Source: Hydnum rufescens UP504 (taxonomy: Eukaryota > Basidiomycota > Agaricomycetes > Cantharellales > Hydnaceae). Taken from it: a stretch of DNA of 17,660 nt. Made by a program: the position numbers and the translations under genes. Shown here one piece after another: positions 7,198-16,517 of the stretch (within the stretch, counting starts at the first letter, position 1; each line of letters starts with the position of its first letter). Under the pieces are notes generated by a model, which worked only from the letters and a program-made list of their open reading frames with translations, was not told where the DNA came from and made no database searches. Location: assembly GCA_014904985.1 (NCBI GenBank), contig MU129127.1, forward strand, positions 1 to 17,660, given 5' to 3'.

Positions 7198-8946
7198 CCT
7201 ATGTGTGCGCTCCGGCCGAACCAAATGTCATAGACGAAGGTATCGGGACTAGTACGTTTCCATGGAAGGCAGGAGTCCCTTGTGTAACTTGGCAGGATCG
7301 AGTTGGCCCTCCAAGTTTGGGGGAGCAGAGGTCACACACGATGGGGCCTGTACCGAAGCGAGTTTTGGGTCAAGAACGTTCGATGGACTCGCTACGATTC
7401 TAAGCCGTGTTGAGGTCCATACGGGTTGGCGATCGAGGATACTACTGGAATACCAGGCGTTAGTATACCAAGAAGAGTGTCAAGGTAACACGGTCCACCC
7501 GTCGCTAGTCAGGATGAAAGGGACGAGTACTCGTCATGGAGTTACTGTCCACGGATAGAACAAAGTCGTAGTGCAGCGCAGCACCTCTGCGAGTAGATCT
7601 GTTGCAGCAGAATGGACTCCAGGTCTTGTTTCGCACGAAAAGACGCAACACACCACCGGGCTGTATCGAATATCCTGTGACTGAGTTTACCGTGAACCCA
7701 AGGCCAGGCCTCAGACGGAAAACCATTCAGACTCTGCCACAGTCAAAGACCAAAGACACTATGCAAATGAGTCCACCATGCCTCCTTACAGTGTAACCAG
7801 ATCGGTCAGAGCCACTACGATTCATAGGATGATCGACCCACCCGGGACCGCCAAACTCGGACTAGCGGAAAAGGCTGTGCACCTAAACATCCTGTTGCCG
7901 TTGCGAGCATTCCGGTAGACCGAAGGAACAAGTACCCCCACGAAGCTGCCACCCAGGGATAGAATGGAGCAGTAGAGGGATGCAACCACTTCACGAAGGG
8001 AATCGCTCCAGCGGAATGGGATCCAGCTCTAGATTGCATAAACCACCGAGAAGTAACAAATGGAAATATCTCCAGTGCAGGCGAGACGGGAACTGAAGAG
8101 AAGTTCGAGCCCGAAAACGGTTTCGGAGACGATAAAAATGGTGTTGGGCTATCGTTGAAATCACCCCGAGGAATGAAGGGAATCCATATCGAAGAAGTGT
8201 CAGACCCCTGTGTCTACGAGGGTACAATCAGAGCGCACTGGATAGCATGGGGGAGTCTCTCAAGAGATCCAGTTTCCCCGACACAATTTCAAATCCCCAT
8301 TGTAAAGAACTGTTTTTGCGAGTCACAGTGGGGCCTTACAGTCTCTCCCAGGGCTGGGAAGCTGCTTGTTCTGTACAGTTGGTTCATGGTAATGGCTCAA
8401 ATTCCCAGTTGAACACGAATGGCCCTTGGGGTCATGTTCACCGTCTGTCCAGAAACATGGCTTCCATCCGTTCATGAAAGGAATGGGCCTGGTAAAACTA
8501 TGAACCCAGACTCACTGTCGATATTCCCTGTGATGACACTATGAGAGAGCCGAGCACCTGATATCAGTAATGTCAGGCCCTCATGGTCATACAAGTGTAA
8601 CCGAGGGCGATCCAGTCAACAAGTGTCAACTGAAATTCTAAGTGGACTCTGGATATGCATGGGATTCTGGGGAATTCATCACTCTACCATGATCTAGGAT
8701 GTCAGTGTGGAGACAGATGCAGCTTATGAGGCCCTGCAAAATACCATGCCCCTCCCCAGTTCCAGCTCAACTTACATTCTGCATTGTGGACTTGCAATCA
8801 GGTGCAGAGCTCACAGTCAACTTCCAGAGACTATACAGGCCCTTAGGCCTGAAGTTCATTATCCTTGGGTTGAAAGACTAGTGCAAGGGTCCATGTCCTG
8901 TCTTGTGACCTATTACCCCTTCATGGCTGAAGGGACTGGGGGGCTG
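7198..8946 (+). pseudogene. 3' interior of unit 1: two further WW remnants, linker copy, unrecognised tail
   Basis: There is no long intact frame. A gapless WW-like stretch lies at 7584-7652 (PLRVDLLQQNGLQVLF). A third linker copy TMPPYSVT is at about 7769, and a second WW-like stretch lies around 7975-8055. The frame between them is broken in unit 1 by one-base differences (for example near 7880) that unit 2 lacks. From about 8060 to 8928 I recognise nothing. The final segment differs from unit 2 mainly at CpG sites, has lost 51 bp, and carries 72 bp (8729-8800) that unit 2 lacks. The last short frame ends in the TAG formed at the LTR border. Confidence 0.5.
8929..8943 (+). other. Polypurine tract before LTR2
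   Basis: GAAGGGACTGGGGGG, purine-rich with only C and T at its centre, lies 3 nt upstream of the LTR. This is where plus-strand DNA priming is expected in an LTR element. Confidence 0.55.
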
Positions 8947-9421
8947 TGTTAGTGGTGTTATAGATCCCTTAAGCCATGAGGCAACTTCATTCTTTTAAAC
9001 AGGTTTACCATAGCTTTCTAAATCCAACCCAGTGGAAAGCTTCTCCTCACAGAGGAGTTTGGTGCTGCCCTGGGAATTGCCCCTTTTCTTTACATAGCCT
9101 TCCTTAGTCATACTGCCTGTATGGAAAGAGCCGTGGCAATGCCCGGGGAATGCATCTTTTCTACCACCATCAACTGTCCGTCTCATAGAGTCGCAGACCT
9201 GTTGATTACGCACTACACACTGTGCAACTCCCAGCTTTATGCCTAAACCTTCTTACTTTGCCCTAGTGGGCATAGAAACCCTAACCCTCCAGGAACTACT
9301 AGCCTGTCGGGCTAGGCGGAATGGTCTCAGTCCCACGGACTGGACTAATCCATTGGAACCGGAACCTCCTCCATCCTCCGGTCCCTCCCCACTCCTTAAT
9401 TCGGATACTACCGAATTAACA
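8947..9421 (+). repeat. LTR2, 475 bp, shared by both units
   Basis: Same ends and length as LTR1. It serves as the 3' LTR of unit 1 and the 5' LTR of unit 2. It is preceded by the purine tract at 8929-8943 and followed by the TGG primer-site candidate. It carries the ATG at 9239. Confidence 0.85.
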
Positions 9422-10882
9422 CTGGTGGAGTGTGTAAGAACTCCATCGGCGGGTCCCTACAGGACTGCCCATGGTTCGAACTCAGCACCCTCATCCTCCT
9501 TCTGCACACCTCCGGATGCAAATATTCGTGATTCGAACTTGCCTAACCCCCTGCCTTGCAGGGTGGACACCTCAAGAAGGGTGGCCACTCCCCTTAAAAA
9601 CTATGCTCTTCCATCCTTCAAGGATCGGTCTCCTGGAACTTCTGTTTCCAAACGAGCCTGCAGGTCACTTGTAGATGGAACTCTTAGCCCCCTCTCAGAC
9701 AGGGTGGATACCTCAAGAAGGGTGGTTACTCCCCTAAAGGAATGTGCGGAGCCAGTAGGGCTCAAGCCTGTGTGTCTCTCATCTCAATTATGTGAGACTA
9801 TCCATGCTTCACTTGAACGAGGTGGCAAGTACAATCCTTCCCAGGCTGTGAAGATCATTTCCACCTGGCTGGATTGGCTCCTACACGACTTAGATGTAGA
9901 TTCTGACTACTTCCTTAGTAAGGTCACTTCTGACCCCTCTGGGGGGCCAACCTGCCACAGATTAGACTCTACGCTAGCACGAGCGATCTGGCGATGTAAA
10001 GTCATTCTACAAGAAGTAGTCCGGGAAACCTCGTTGGCCCTCAAGATCATTCCCGACCTGGAGTGCCAATCCGAATGGCGTGACATCGAGCAGTCAGACC
10101 TCATGGTCAGGCTACCTTCCCTAAATCTACTCCAACTTGCAGTCTCCCGGGAAAGACGACGTCTCCGAGATATATTGGGTGTACTAGCCTCCTACCTAAG
10201 GAAACCAATCTCAGATCAAGGGAGCTACCCTGGGGCTGAGGGGAATAAGTACCCCTGGGTGGCATTTCCAAGGGTGTTACCCTTAATGTCCCCTGAATGG
10301 GAACCCCATCATAATTCAAGAACCTCTGAAGTGGAGCTCGGGTTCGAGTTCCAAACTGATATTAAGGTGTCCTGGAAGCCGGAGCCTGGATCTATAGGCC
10401 CAGGAGACGAACGAGATTGGAATGGCGCAACGTACCCACAATCGTGCCTGGGCCCATTTCCACACCATCCGGACACTCGAACCTTGATCGTGCATGTTCC
10501 CACCATTGGAAGGGAAGGACTGTTGCTACAAGATCATTACCCACGAACAGAACAGAGAGACGCGGATCCTGCATACAGCCCTGATACGGCAGACAGAAGT
10601 TTCTCCAGTACACTCAGGACCAGGCCTGAGCGTTGGTTTGAGCCCTGGGACCCAATCAAGGATGATAAGCACAACGCAGAGTTCACTGCGCGAGATTCTA
10701 AGACGTCGTCTCGATCACTAGGCCGTGCCGAAGGTCCTACTATTAAGTCGCCCCCCCAATCGAATGAGACCTTGGAGCTTCATGACAAGGTAGCCGTACC
10801 CGAGCCAAGAGAAGGATCCCGAGGGGATATCCCCATCACTTCACTTCACTTCAATCTCGAGTCGACTGTGAAATTCATATGA
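9239..10882 (+). CDS. Unit 2 copy of the N-terminal segment (547 codons)
   Basis: Codes for the same protein as the unit 1 segment at 939, again beginning with an ATG inside the LTR. Its TGA (10880-10882) is shared with unit 1, so this stop predates the duplication. It is followed in the same frame, without another stop, by the WW/HECT segment. Function is unrecognised; its identity with the unit 1 copy reflects recent duplication or conversion and does not demonstrate selection. Confidence 0.55.
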   Translation: MPKPSYFALVGIETLTLQELLACRARRNGLSPTDWTNPLEPEPPPSSGPSPLLNSDTTELTLVECVRTPSAGPYRTAHGSNSAPSSSFCTPPDANIRDSNLPNPLPCRVDTSRRVATPLKNYALPSFKDRSPGTSVSKRACRSLVDGTLSPLSDRVDTSRRVVTPLKECAEPVGLKPVCLSSQLCETIHASLERGGKYNPSQAVKIISTWLDWLLHDLDVDSDYFLSKVTSDPSGGPTCHRLDSTLARAIWRCKVILQEVVRETSLALKIIPDLECQSEWRDIEQSDLMVRLPSLNLLQLAVSRERRRLRDILGVLASYLRKPISDQGSYPGAEGNKYPWVAFPRVLPLMSPEWEPHHNSRTSEVELGFEFQTDIKVSWKPEPGSIGPGDERDWNGATYPQSCLGPFPHHPDTRTLIVHVPTIGREGLLLQDHYPRTEQRDADPAYSPDTADRSFSSTLRTRPERWFEPWDPIKDDKHNAEFTARDSKTSSRSLGRAEGPTIKSPPQSNETLELHDKVAVPEPREGSRGDIPITSLHFNLESTVKFI

Positions 10883-12121
10883 AACAATAACGGCAACGTG
10901 AACTTGAGTGCTACTGCAGTCGAAAAGGATAAGCATACACCACAAAACTGTCATCCACCGGCAGAACTCGCAATGGCCCCTGCTATGGAATCAGATGACG
11001 ACATACGACGGTTACCCCCACGAGTGGAAATGCTCCAGGAATGCAGCCCCCGACTCACGGATTGCACGAACGCTCAAAGCACAAAGATCAAGGGTTCCTC
11101 CCACGCATGTGAGATCAGAGCCGAGCGAAGATGCGGACCCAAGAGGGGCATTTGGGATAACGAGGCTAATGATACATCCCAAGATCCACGGCCATGTGCT
11201 CACCAGCATCCAAGGATCTGTGATCCTGGTGCAAGCGCAGGTCCAAATATGAAGCCTTGTCCTCGAACCCCCTCCTGGTCCTTAGTATCATTCGTCCGTA
11301 GATGCCAAAGGGGTCAGACCCCAAGCATCCGGGTACCGAGGTCCTGGGACAGCGAAGCTAACGACAGTGGAATAAAACTCGCAAGAGTCGAGGCGAAGGA
11401 GCCTCGTGGAAGTCTTCAAATGGATACATCACCTACTTGGTTTGGTGCAGCACAGTTCAAGACAACCGTAGGATTCAGACGAAACCCCCTGGGAAGCTAC
11501 TTTGAGTCCGTCAGAAGATGTCTCAGTTGGGTTATCCTTCATCAACGATTCTCGGATGCCTACTTTGTTGTCAGTTTCTACAAGATGATCCTGAATAGTG
11601 GGATTATACTCTATGACCTTGAGAACATTGACACAGACCTCCTTCGTGACATGACCCATACGTTGGAAGACAACACTGCTGATCTCACCTTCAAGACCGC
11701 CATTAAGAACCGTATCTTGCGTCATGTATACGAGCCAGCCAACACCTTTCTGTCTGAATTTAATGAACCCGTCCCAAAGAATTTCGAGCCCCTACGAACG
11801 TACGGGAGCACGTTGAAGAACTCTGGCCAACGAGCTCAGATTGAGATCTTGAATTTAAATACGAGTCGTCACCAACTAAACATTGTTACGACTAAGAACA
11901 AGGGACAGTCATTATGGGGCTGCTGCCTACCAATGGAAGAGTATGACGCTACATGGCGGCCCCCGTGGTCAAACGAGACCACGATGCATCTGTACAACGT
12001 AACAAGGAAAGTCCCACAACCGAGGGAAGAGTCAGTTGATATCCGACAGTGTGCCCCAAATCTCGAGACGGGTTCGCTCCAGACTTCAAATTGCGCAGAT
12101 GTTCAGAATACAACAGCCTGA
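10883..12121 (+). pseudogene. Unit 2 copy of the WW remnant / HECT copy 1 segment
   Basis: Same content as in unit 1: WW-like stretch at 11012-11095, HECT N-lobe fragment at 11495-11782 with the same in-frame internal deletion, and linker TTMHLYNVT near 11978. Open from TGA 10880 to TGA 12119, with no TAA or TAG in frame. No upstream ATG is available before 10973, so expression as a separate protein is doubtful; readthrough or an ancestral sense codon is the simpler explanation. Confidence 0.7.
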
Positions 12122-13261
12122 GGCTGTTCTAATGCTTGTGAGATCGAACCTAAACAGATCATAAGACCCAGATCTAGCATAGAATTCAACGCTCGGGACC
12201 CCGTAACAGTGTTGTCAAAGAATACTGGAACTCCCGTGTTCAAACTCGTTCATGGCTCAGGACTGGATCCAGCGCCTGACCCATATAGACCTACCACAGG
12301 AGGACCAGCATTAACTGAGGAATATCCACAAACATTAGAACAATCAGGTCCTTCAGTCAAGGAACTGTTTGGGAGTACTCGTACGGATTCACAATTGAGT
12401 GGTATTGGTCCATCGCCATCTCCGAACGATGTCAGGGCTCGTATGAGCAACCCCCCAGCGAAGGTTCCTAACGCCCATGATGTCGGATCTGGGAACCCCA
12501 ACCCTTCAAGCATTCGAAGCCTGCCAGGGAAGACCACCCGTAAGGGAGCTATGTGCTCCAAGGAACGGATACAGGGACCGCCATCACGGCCATTCTTGCT
12601 TACAACAGAGCCGTTTTCCCGCCAATGCTTAAGAATGCAAGATGTCGCATGTTATGACAAGGGCTCTCACTGCATGGGAGACCATGAGCATCAAGACGAT
12701 AAAACCATCAGTTACATGTCGACACTCATAACAAGCGAGACAATGCTGTCTTACGGTCCAGAGCTAGGACCAACTATGAAGAGGACGATGTCAATTGACG
12801 CAATCCTGTCCAAACGGACACCCTTCAGAACAGATCCTGGCAACATCGAAGATCCGAAAGGGCCTGCACACGAATTGTCGCGGTCTGACTCATCAATGAT
12901 GAGGTCATTCCCTGAACATTCGGACATACAAGGCATTGTGTACTACAGCAAGACTTGTATGGTAGCGAGCCCTGGACCAAGGATAAAGGACGAGCCCCCC
13001 AGTAATGTGTGTCAAGGCCGGGGACTGGGAACTACGGTGGAAAGTCCAGTAGCCAAAGGAAGAACCCCATATGGAGAAAGGATTTATGTACCCACGTTCA
13101 ACAGGGAAGCAGATGCTAAGGGAGAAAACCCCGAACCCGGAATGGGTAGAATGGCCAGGCTCGAATCAGACAGTCATCGGAATGATGCGGCGCTACCACC
13201 TCCACAAGGGGACACGATCCAACGAAAGGGGCTCCTGCCTTCGAGCCTCATGAGTATTTGA
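12122..13261 (+). pseudogene. Unit 2 third segment, ending in a WW remnant with CGA-to-TGA scar
   Basis: Open in the same frame as the two segments before it. Unlike unit 1 it has CCCC at 13129-13132, and this keeps the frame in phase with the HECT copy 2 segment that follows. The end, 13193-13267, reads LPPPQGDTIQRKGLL... and aligns without gaps to the WW remnant at 6206-6286. At the 23rd codon, where that remnant has CGA (6272-6274), this one has the TGA stop at 13259-13261. Rsp5-type WW domains often have arginine there (the N-T-R-T-T-T-W strand). The stop therefore looks like a CpG-deamination scar inside a former WW domain. Confidence 0.6.
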
Positions 13262-14371
13262 GGAAACTACTCTAAACTTACCGAAAGATGGTTGGACTCG
13301 GCCATCTTCCATCGACAATTCCTGGATGCATACCTTATAACCGTCATTGAACACCGTATCTCACGTCGCATACAGGGACCATTCGACACCTTCATGTCTG
13401 GATTTAGCCAGTTTATTGCACGAGAGCTCACTGATGCCCTGAGCAAGCATGTTACCGTCTGGGACCCAGGACCCAGGTGTAAGAACAAACCCGAGAATGG
13501 CATCAGAAGGAACGTCGTTTGCACATCTGGATCCAACCGAGAACGAATGATAGAACTTGTCACTCGAAACCTAGAAGGGCTAACCTTCGTCAACATGCTT
13601 AAGAAAAGCAAGGATGGAAAGGATCCTTACCGTACAGCCTCGTGGAGTTCTATACTCCTACACGGAGCAACAGAGGCAGCCAGAGCCCGTATGACTACTG
13701 TAACGATCACAGAGATCTCATTCACGAACGGTAACAAAGTCACGGAGCCTCGACGTGACGTGACCAAGCCGACCAGAGTTCCTAAGACTCGCAAAGTGGG
13801 CGTGACCGTTGTATATGGGGACGGTATTCTAGAGTTTAAACTGAATGAGTCGGCTGACCTGTTCAGAACCGCAAAACCCAAGTCGATAGAAAGATCCTCA
13901 CGAGCTGGACATTCTGTCATGGCTGTGAGCACTGCCTTAGTCAGGAAGGACAAACATATGTCGCGAAATGGTTCTCCAGACTCAAGCTCCATTGCGAACA
14001 AGGAAGAGGAACGAAATTACGGATCACTCCTAAGAGCAACCACGGTTCTCCCACCTAGCCGCAAACTCCAGGTCCCAATTTGTACAGACAGTCAAGATAC
14101 GACAGGAGAGGACATCCTGAGGATGTACGACACCAAACCTAAACAAGGTTCCAAGCTCAGCAACTGGATCCAAGACAATATGCATGGTCATCCGAGCTTC
14201 GCCATAGCCCGGAACCACTACAAGGACGGGTTTCAAGATGCACTGCCCATGGGTCCCATTACACAACTGCCTCTGCAATTGATTGAATCTACGGTGCCTC
14301 TGTACAACGTAACCAAGCTGTTCAGGGCCCCAACCGCCCACAAAGCGAGTGTTCCATCGATTTGCGGATAG
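13262..14371 (+). pseudogene. Unit 2 fourth segment: HECT copy 2 and WW remnant, truncated by the deletion
   Basis: Continues the same frame after TGA 13259. HECT copy 2 lies at 13289-13441 with the same central deletion as in unit 1, and the WW-like LPPSRKLQV stretch is at 14048-14115. The linker STVPLYNVT follows near 14286. Unit 2 then departs from unit 1 at 14354: a 48-bp filler ends the frame with TAG at 14369-14371. The linker-WW-HECT copy 3 block present in unit 1 (6053-6814) is gone. Nominal start TTG 13292 is not credible. Confidence 0.65.
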
Positions 14372-14401
14372 ACCCCCTTAAGGCAGTGCTGTAATCGTCG
14401 A
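14354..14401. other. 48-bp filler at the unit 2 deletion junction
   Basis: Replaces unit 1 bases 6053-6814. It begins CCATCGATTTGCGGATAG, which resembles CCATCGACAATTTTCGGATG at 6421 inside the deleted HECT block. It may be a heavily deleted remnant of that block, or filler copied from it. Confidence 0.5.
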
Positions 14402-15170
14402 AACCCATATCCGTATCAGGCCAGTTTACAACAGAAACTGAGAAGTGCCGTCATCTGGTCAATACCCATGAGAGGGATTAAGAACCGATCTCGCAAAACC
14501 TCACTAAATGTCGTACACCTCAGAGTCCCGCTAACACTCAGGCCATGTGGTTGGGTCATGTCGATAATAGAAACCCTCGACCAATTACAAAGAATCAATA
14601 GGCCTAATGATGACAGAGGATACCCCTACCCAAGCAAGAACGGTTGGCAACAAATTGAAACTATAAAGCTAGTTCAAGCACTTGGCCTGCGTACAAGGTC
14701 TTATCGACGAAACCCACATTATGCCAAGAAGGGACTACTTACGGGAAACCAACTCCATGGGAAGGACCCTGTCCAGGGGAATAACCTATGTGTGCCGTCC
14801 GCCACCAAATGTCATAGACGAAAGGTATCGGACTAGTACGTTTCCATGGAAGGCAGGAGTCCCTTGTGTAACTTGGCAGGATCGAGTTGGCCCTCCAAGT
14901 TTGGGGGAGCAGAGGTCACACACGATGGGCGGCCTGTACCGAAGCCGAGTTTGGGTCAAGAACGTTCGATGGACTCGCTACGATTCTAAGCCGGTGTTGA
15001 GCCATACGGGTTGGCGATCGGAATACTACTGGAATACCAGGCGTTAGTATACCAAGAAGAGTGTCAAGGTAACACGCGTCCACCCGTCGCTAGTCAGGAT
15101 GAAAGGGGACGAGTACTCGTCATGGAGTTCTGTCCACGGATAGAACAACAAGCGTAGTGCAGCGCAGCAA
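14402..15170 (+). pseudogene. Unit 2 remnant of the 3' end of HECT copy 3 and following spacer
   Basis: Corresponds to unit 1 from 6815 on. It keeps only the end of HECT copy 3, a stretch equivalent to RGIKNRS through QQIE. A 122-codon open frame (14468-14836) covers this but departs from the unit 1 reading at one-base indels, so neither reading is secure. The differences from unit 1 here are mostly isolated insertions or deletions of one base, often in short homopolymers. I see no other recognisable domain. Confidence 0.45.
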
Positions 15171-15896
15171 CCTCTGCGAGTAGATCTGTTGCAGCAGAAT
15201 GGACTCCAGGTCTTGTTTCGCACGAAAAGACGCAACACACCACCGGGCTGTATCGAATATCCTGTGACTGAGTTTACCGTGAACCCAAGGCCAGGCCTCA
15301 GAACGGAAAACCATTCAGACTCTGCCACAGTCAAAGACCAAAGACACTATGCAAATGAGTCCACCATGCCTCCTTACAGTGTAACCAGATCGGTCAGAGC
15401 CACTACGATTCATAGGATGATCGACCCACCCGGGACCGCCAAACTCGGACTAGCGGAAAAGGCTGTGCCACCTAAACATCCTGTTGCCGTTGCGAGCATT
15501 CCGGTAGACCGAAGGAACAAGTACCCCCCACGAAGCTGCCACCCAGGGATAGAATGGAGCAGTAGAGGGATGCAACCACCTTCACGAAGGGAATCGCTCC
15601 AGCGGAATGGACTCCAGCCTCTAGATTGCATAAACCACCGAGAAGTAACAAATGGAAATATCTCCAGTGCAGGCGAGACGGGAACTGAAGAGAAGTTCGA
15701 GCCCGAAAACGGTTTCGGAGACGATAAAATGGTGTTGGGCCTATCGTTGAAATCACCCCGAGGAATGAAGGGAATCCATATCGAAGAAGTGTCAGACCCC
15801 TGTGTCTACGAGGGTACAATCAGAGCGCACTGGATAGCATGGGGGAGTCTCTCAAGAGATCCAGTTTCCCCGACACAATTTCAAATCCCATTGTAA
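15171..15896 (+). pseudogene. Unit 2 late segment with two WW remnants and linker
   Basis: One frame is open through 15171-15896 (235 residues from the ATG at 15189), whereas the same region of unit 1 is frameshifted. In order it contains a WW-like stretch (15171-15239, PLRVDLLQQNGLQVLF), linker STMPPYSVT (~15360), an RRNKYPP motif matching the KNKH and KDKH motifs of the other modules, and a second WW-like stretch (15576-15656, PPSRRESLQRNGLQP). The second has R where the first WW tryptophan should be. No HECT follows; the remaining ~80 residues are unrecognised. The frame ends at a TAA (15894-15896). Confidence 0.5.
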
Positions 15897-16499
15897 AGAA
15901 CTGTTTTTGCAAGTCGCAGTGGGGCCTTACAGTCTCTCCCGGGGCCGGGAAGCTGCTTGTTCTGTATGATTGGTTCATGGTAATGGCTCAAATTCCCAGT
16001 CGAACACGAATGGCCCTTGGGTACGATGACGCGGGATCTCTTTATCGGAACAAATACAACTCAGTACCAAGGGTCATGCTCACCGTCTGTCCAGAAACAC
16101 GGCTTCCATCCGTTCAGGAAAGGAATGGGCCTGGTAAAACTACGAACCCAGACTCATCGTCGATGTTCCCTGCGATGACGTTACGAGAGAGCTGAGCACC
16201 TGATATCAGTAACGTCAGGCCCTCATGGTCATACAAGTGCTACCAAGGGTGATCCAGTCAACAAGTGTCGACCGAAATTCTAAGCGGACTCTGGATATGC
16301 ATGGGATTCCGGGGAATTCATCACTCTACTGCGATCTAGGATGTCAGTGCGGAGACAGACGCAGCTTATGAGGCGCAGAGCCCATGGCCAACTTCCGGAG
16401 ACTATACAGGCCCTTAGGCTCAAAGTTCATTATCCTTGGGTTGAAGGACTAGTGCAAGGGTCCATGCCCTGTCTTGTGACCTATTACCCCTTCATGGCT
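15897..16499 (+). other. Unit 2 3' interior, no recognised gene
   Basis: Homologous to 8305-8928 of unit 1 but with many C/T and G/A differences, most at CpG. It includes 51 bp absent from unit 1 (16021-16071) and lacks 72 bp found there. Short open frames exist, but none resembles a known domain. This is most likely untranslated or decayed sequence leading to the polypurine tract. Confidence 0.5.
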
Positions 16500-16514
16500 G
16501 AAGGGACTGGGGGG
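16500..16514 (+). other. Polypurine tract before LTR3
   Basis: This is the same GAAGGGACTGGGGGG tract as in unit 1, again 3 nt before the LTR start. It is conserved although the preceding sequence differs by many CpG transitions. Confidence 0.55.
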
Positions 16515-16517
16515 CTG

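Larger units (their letters stand above)
647..9421 (+). mobile_element. LTR retroelement unit 1 (non-autonomous, WW/HECT-carrying)
   Basis: Two 475-bp direct repeats (647-1121 and 8947-9421), differing at one base (T726 versus A9026), enclose a 7.8-kb interior. The repeats start TGTTA and end TAACA. A TGG-starting primer-site candidate lies 1 nt after the first LTR, and a purine tract lies 3 nt before the second. These are the structural hallmarks of an LTR retrotransposon. I could not find reverse transcriptase, RNase H, protease or integrase motifs in any frame, so it should depend on another element for its enzymes. The interior holds degenerate HECT and WW copies in a long plus-strand frame. 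The downstream LTR is shared with unit 2. Confidence 0.8.

Noticed and set aside
1122..8946. Search for reverse transcriptase, RNase H, protease or integrase in the interior
   Set aside because: No YxDD-type box, HHCC finger or D,D(35)E pattern was visible in any listed frame.
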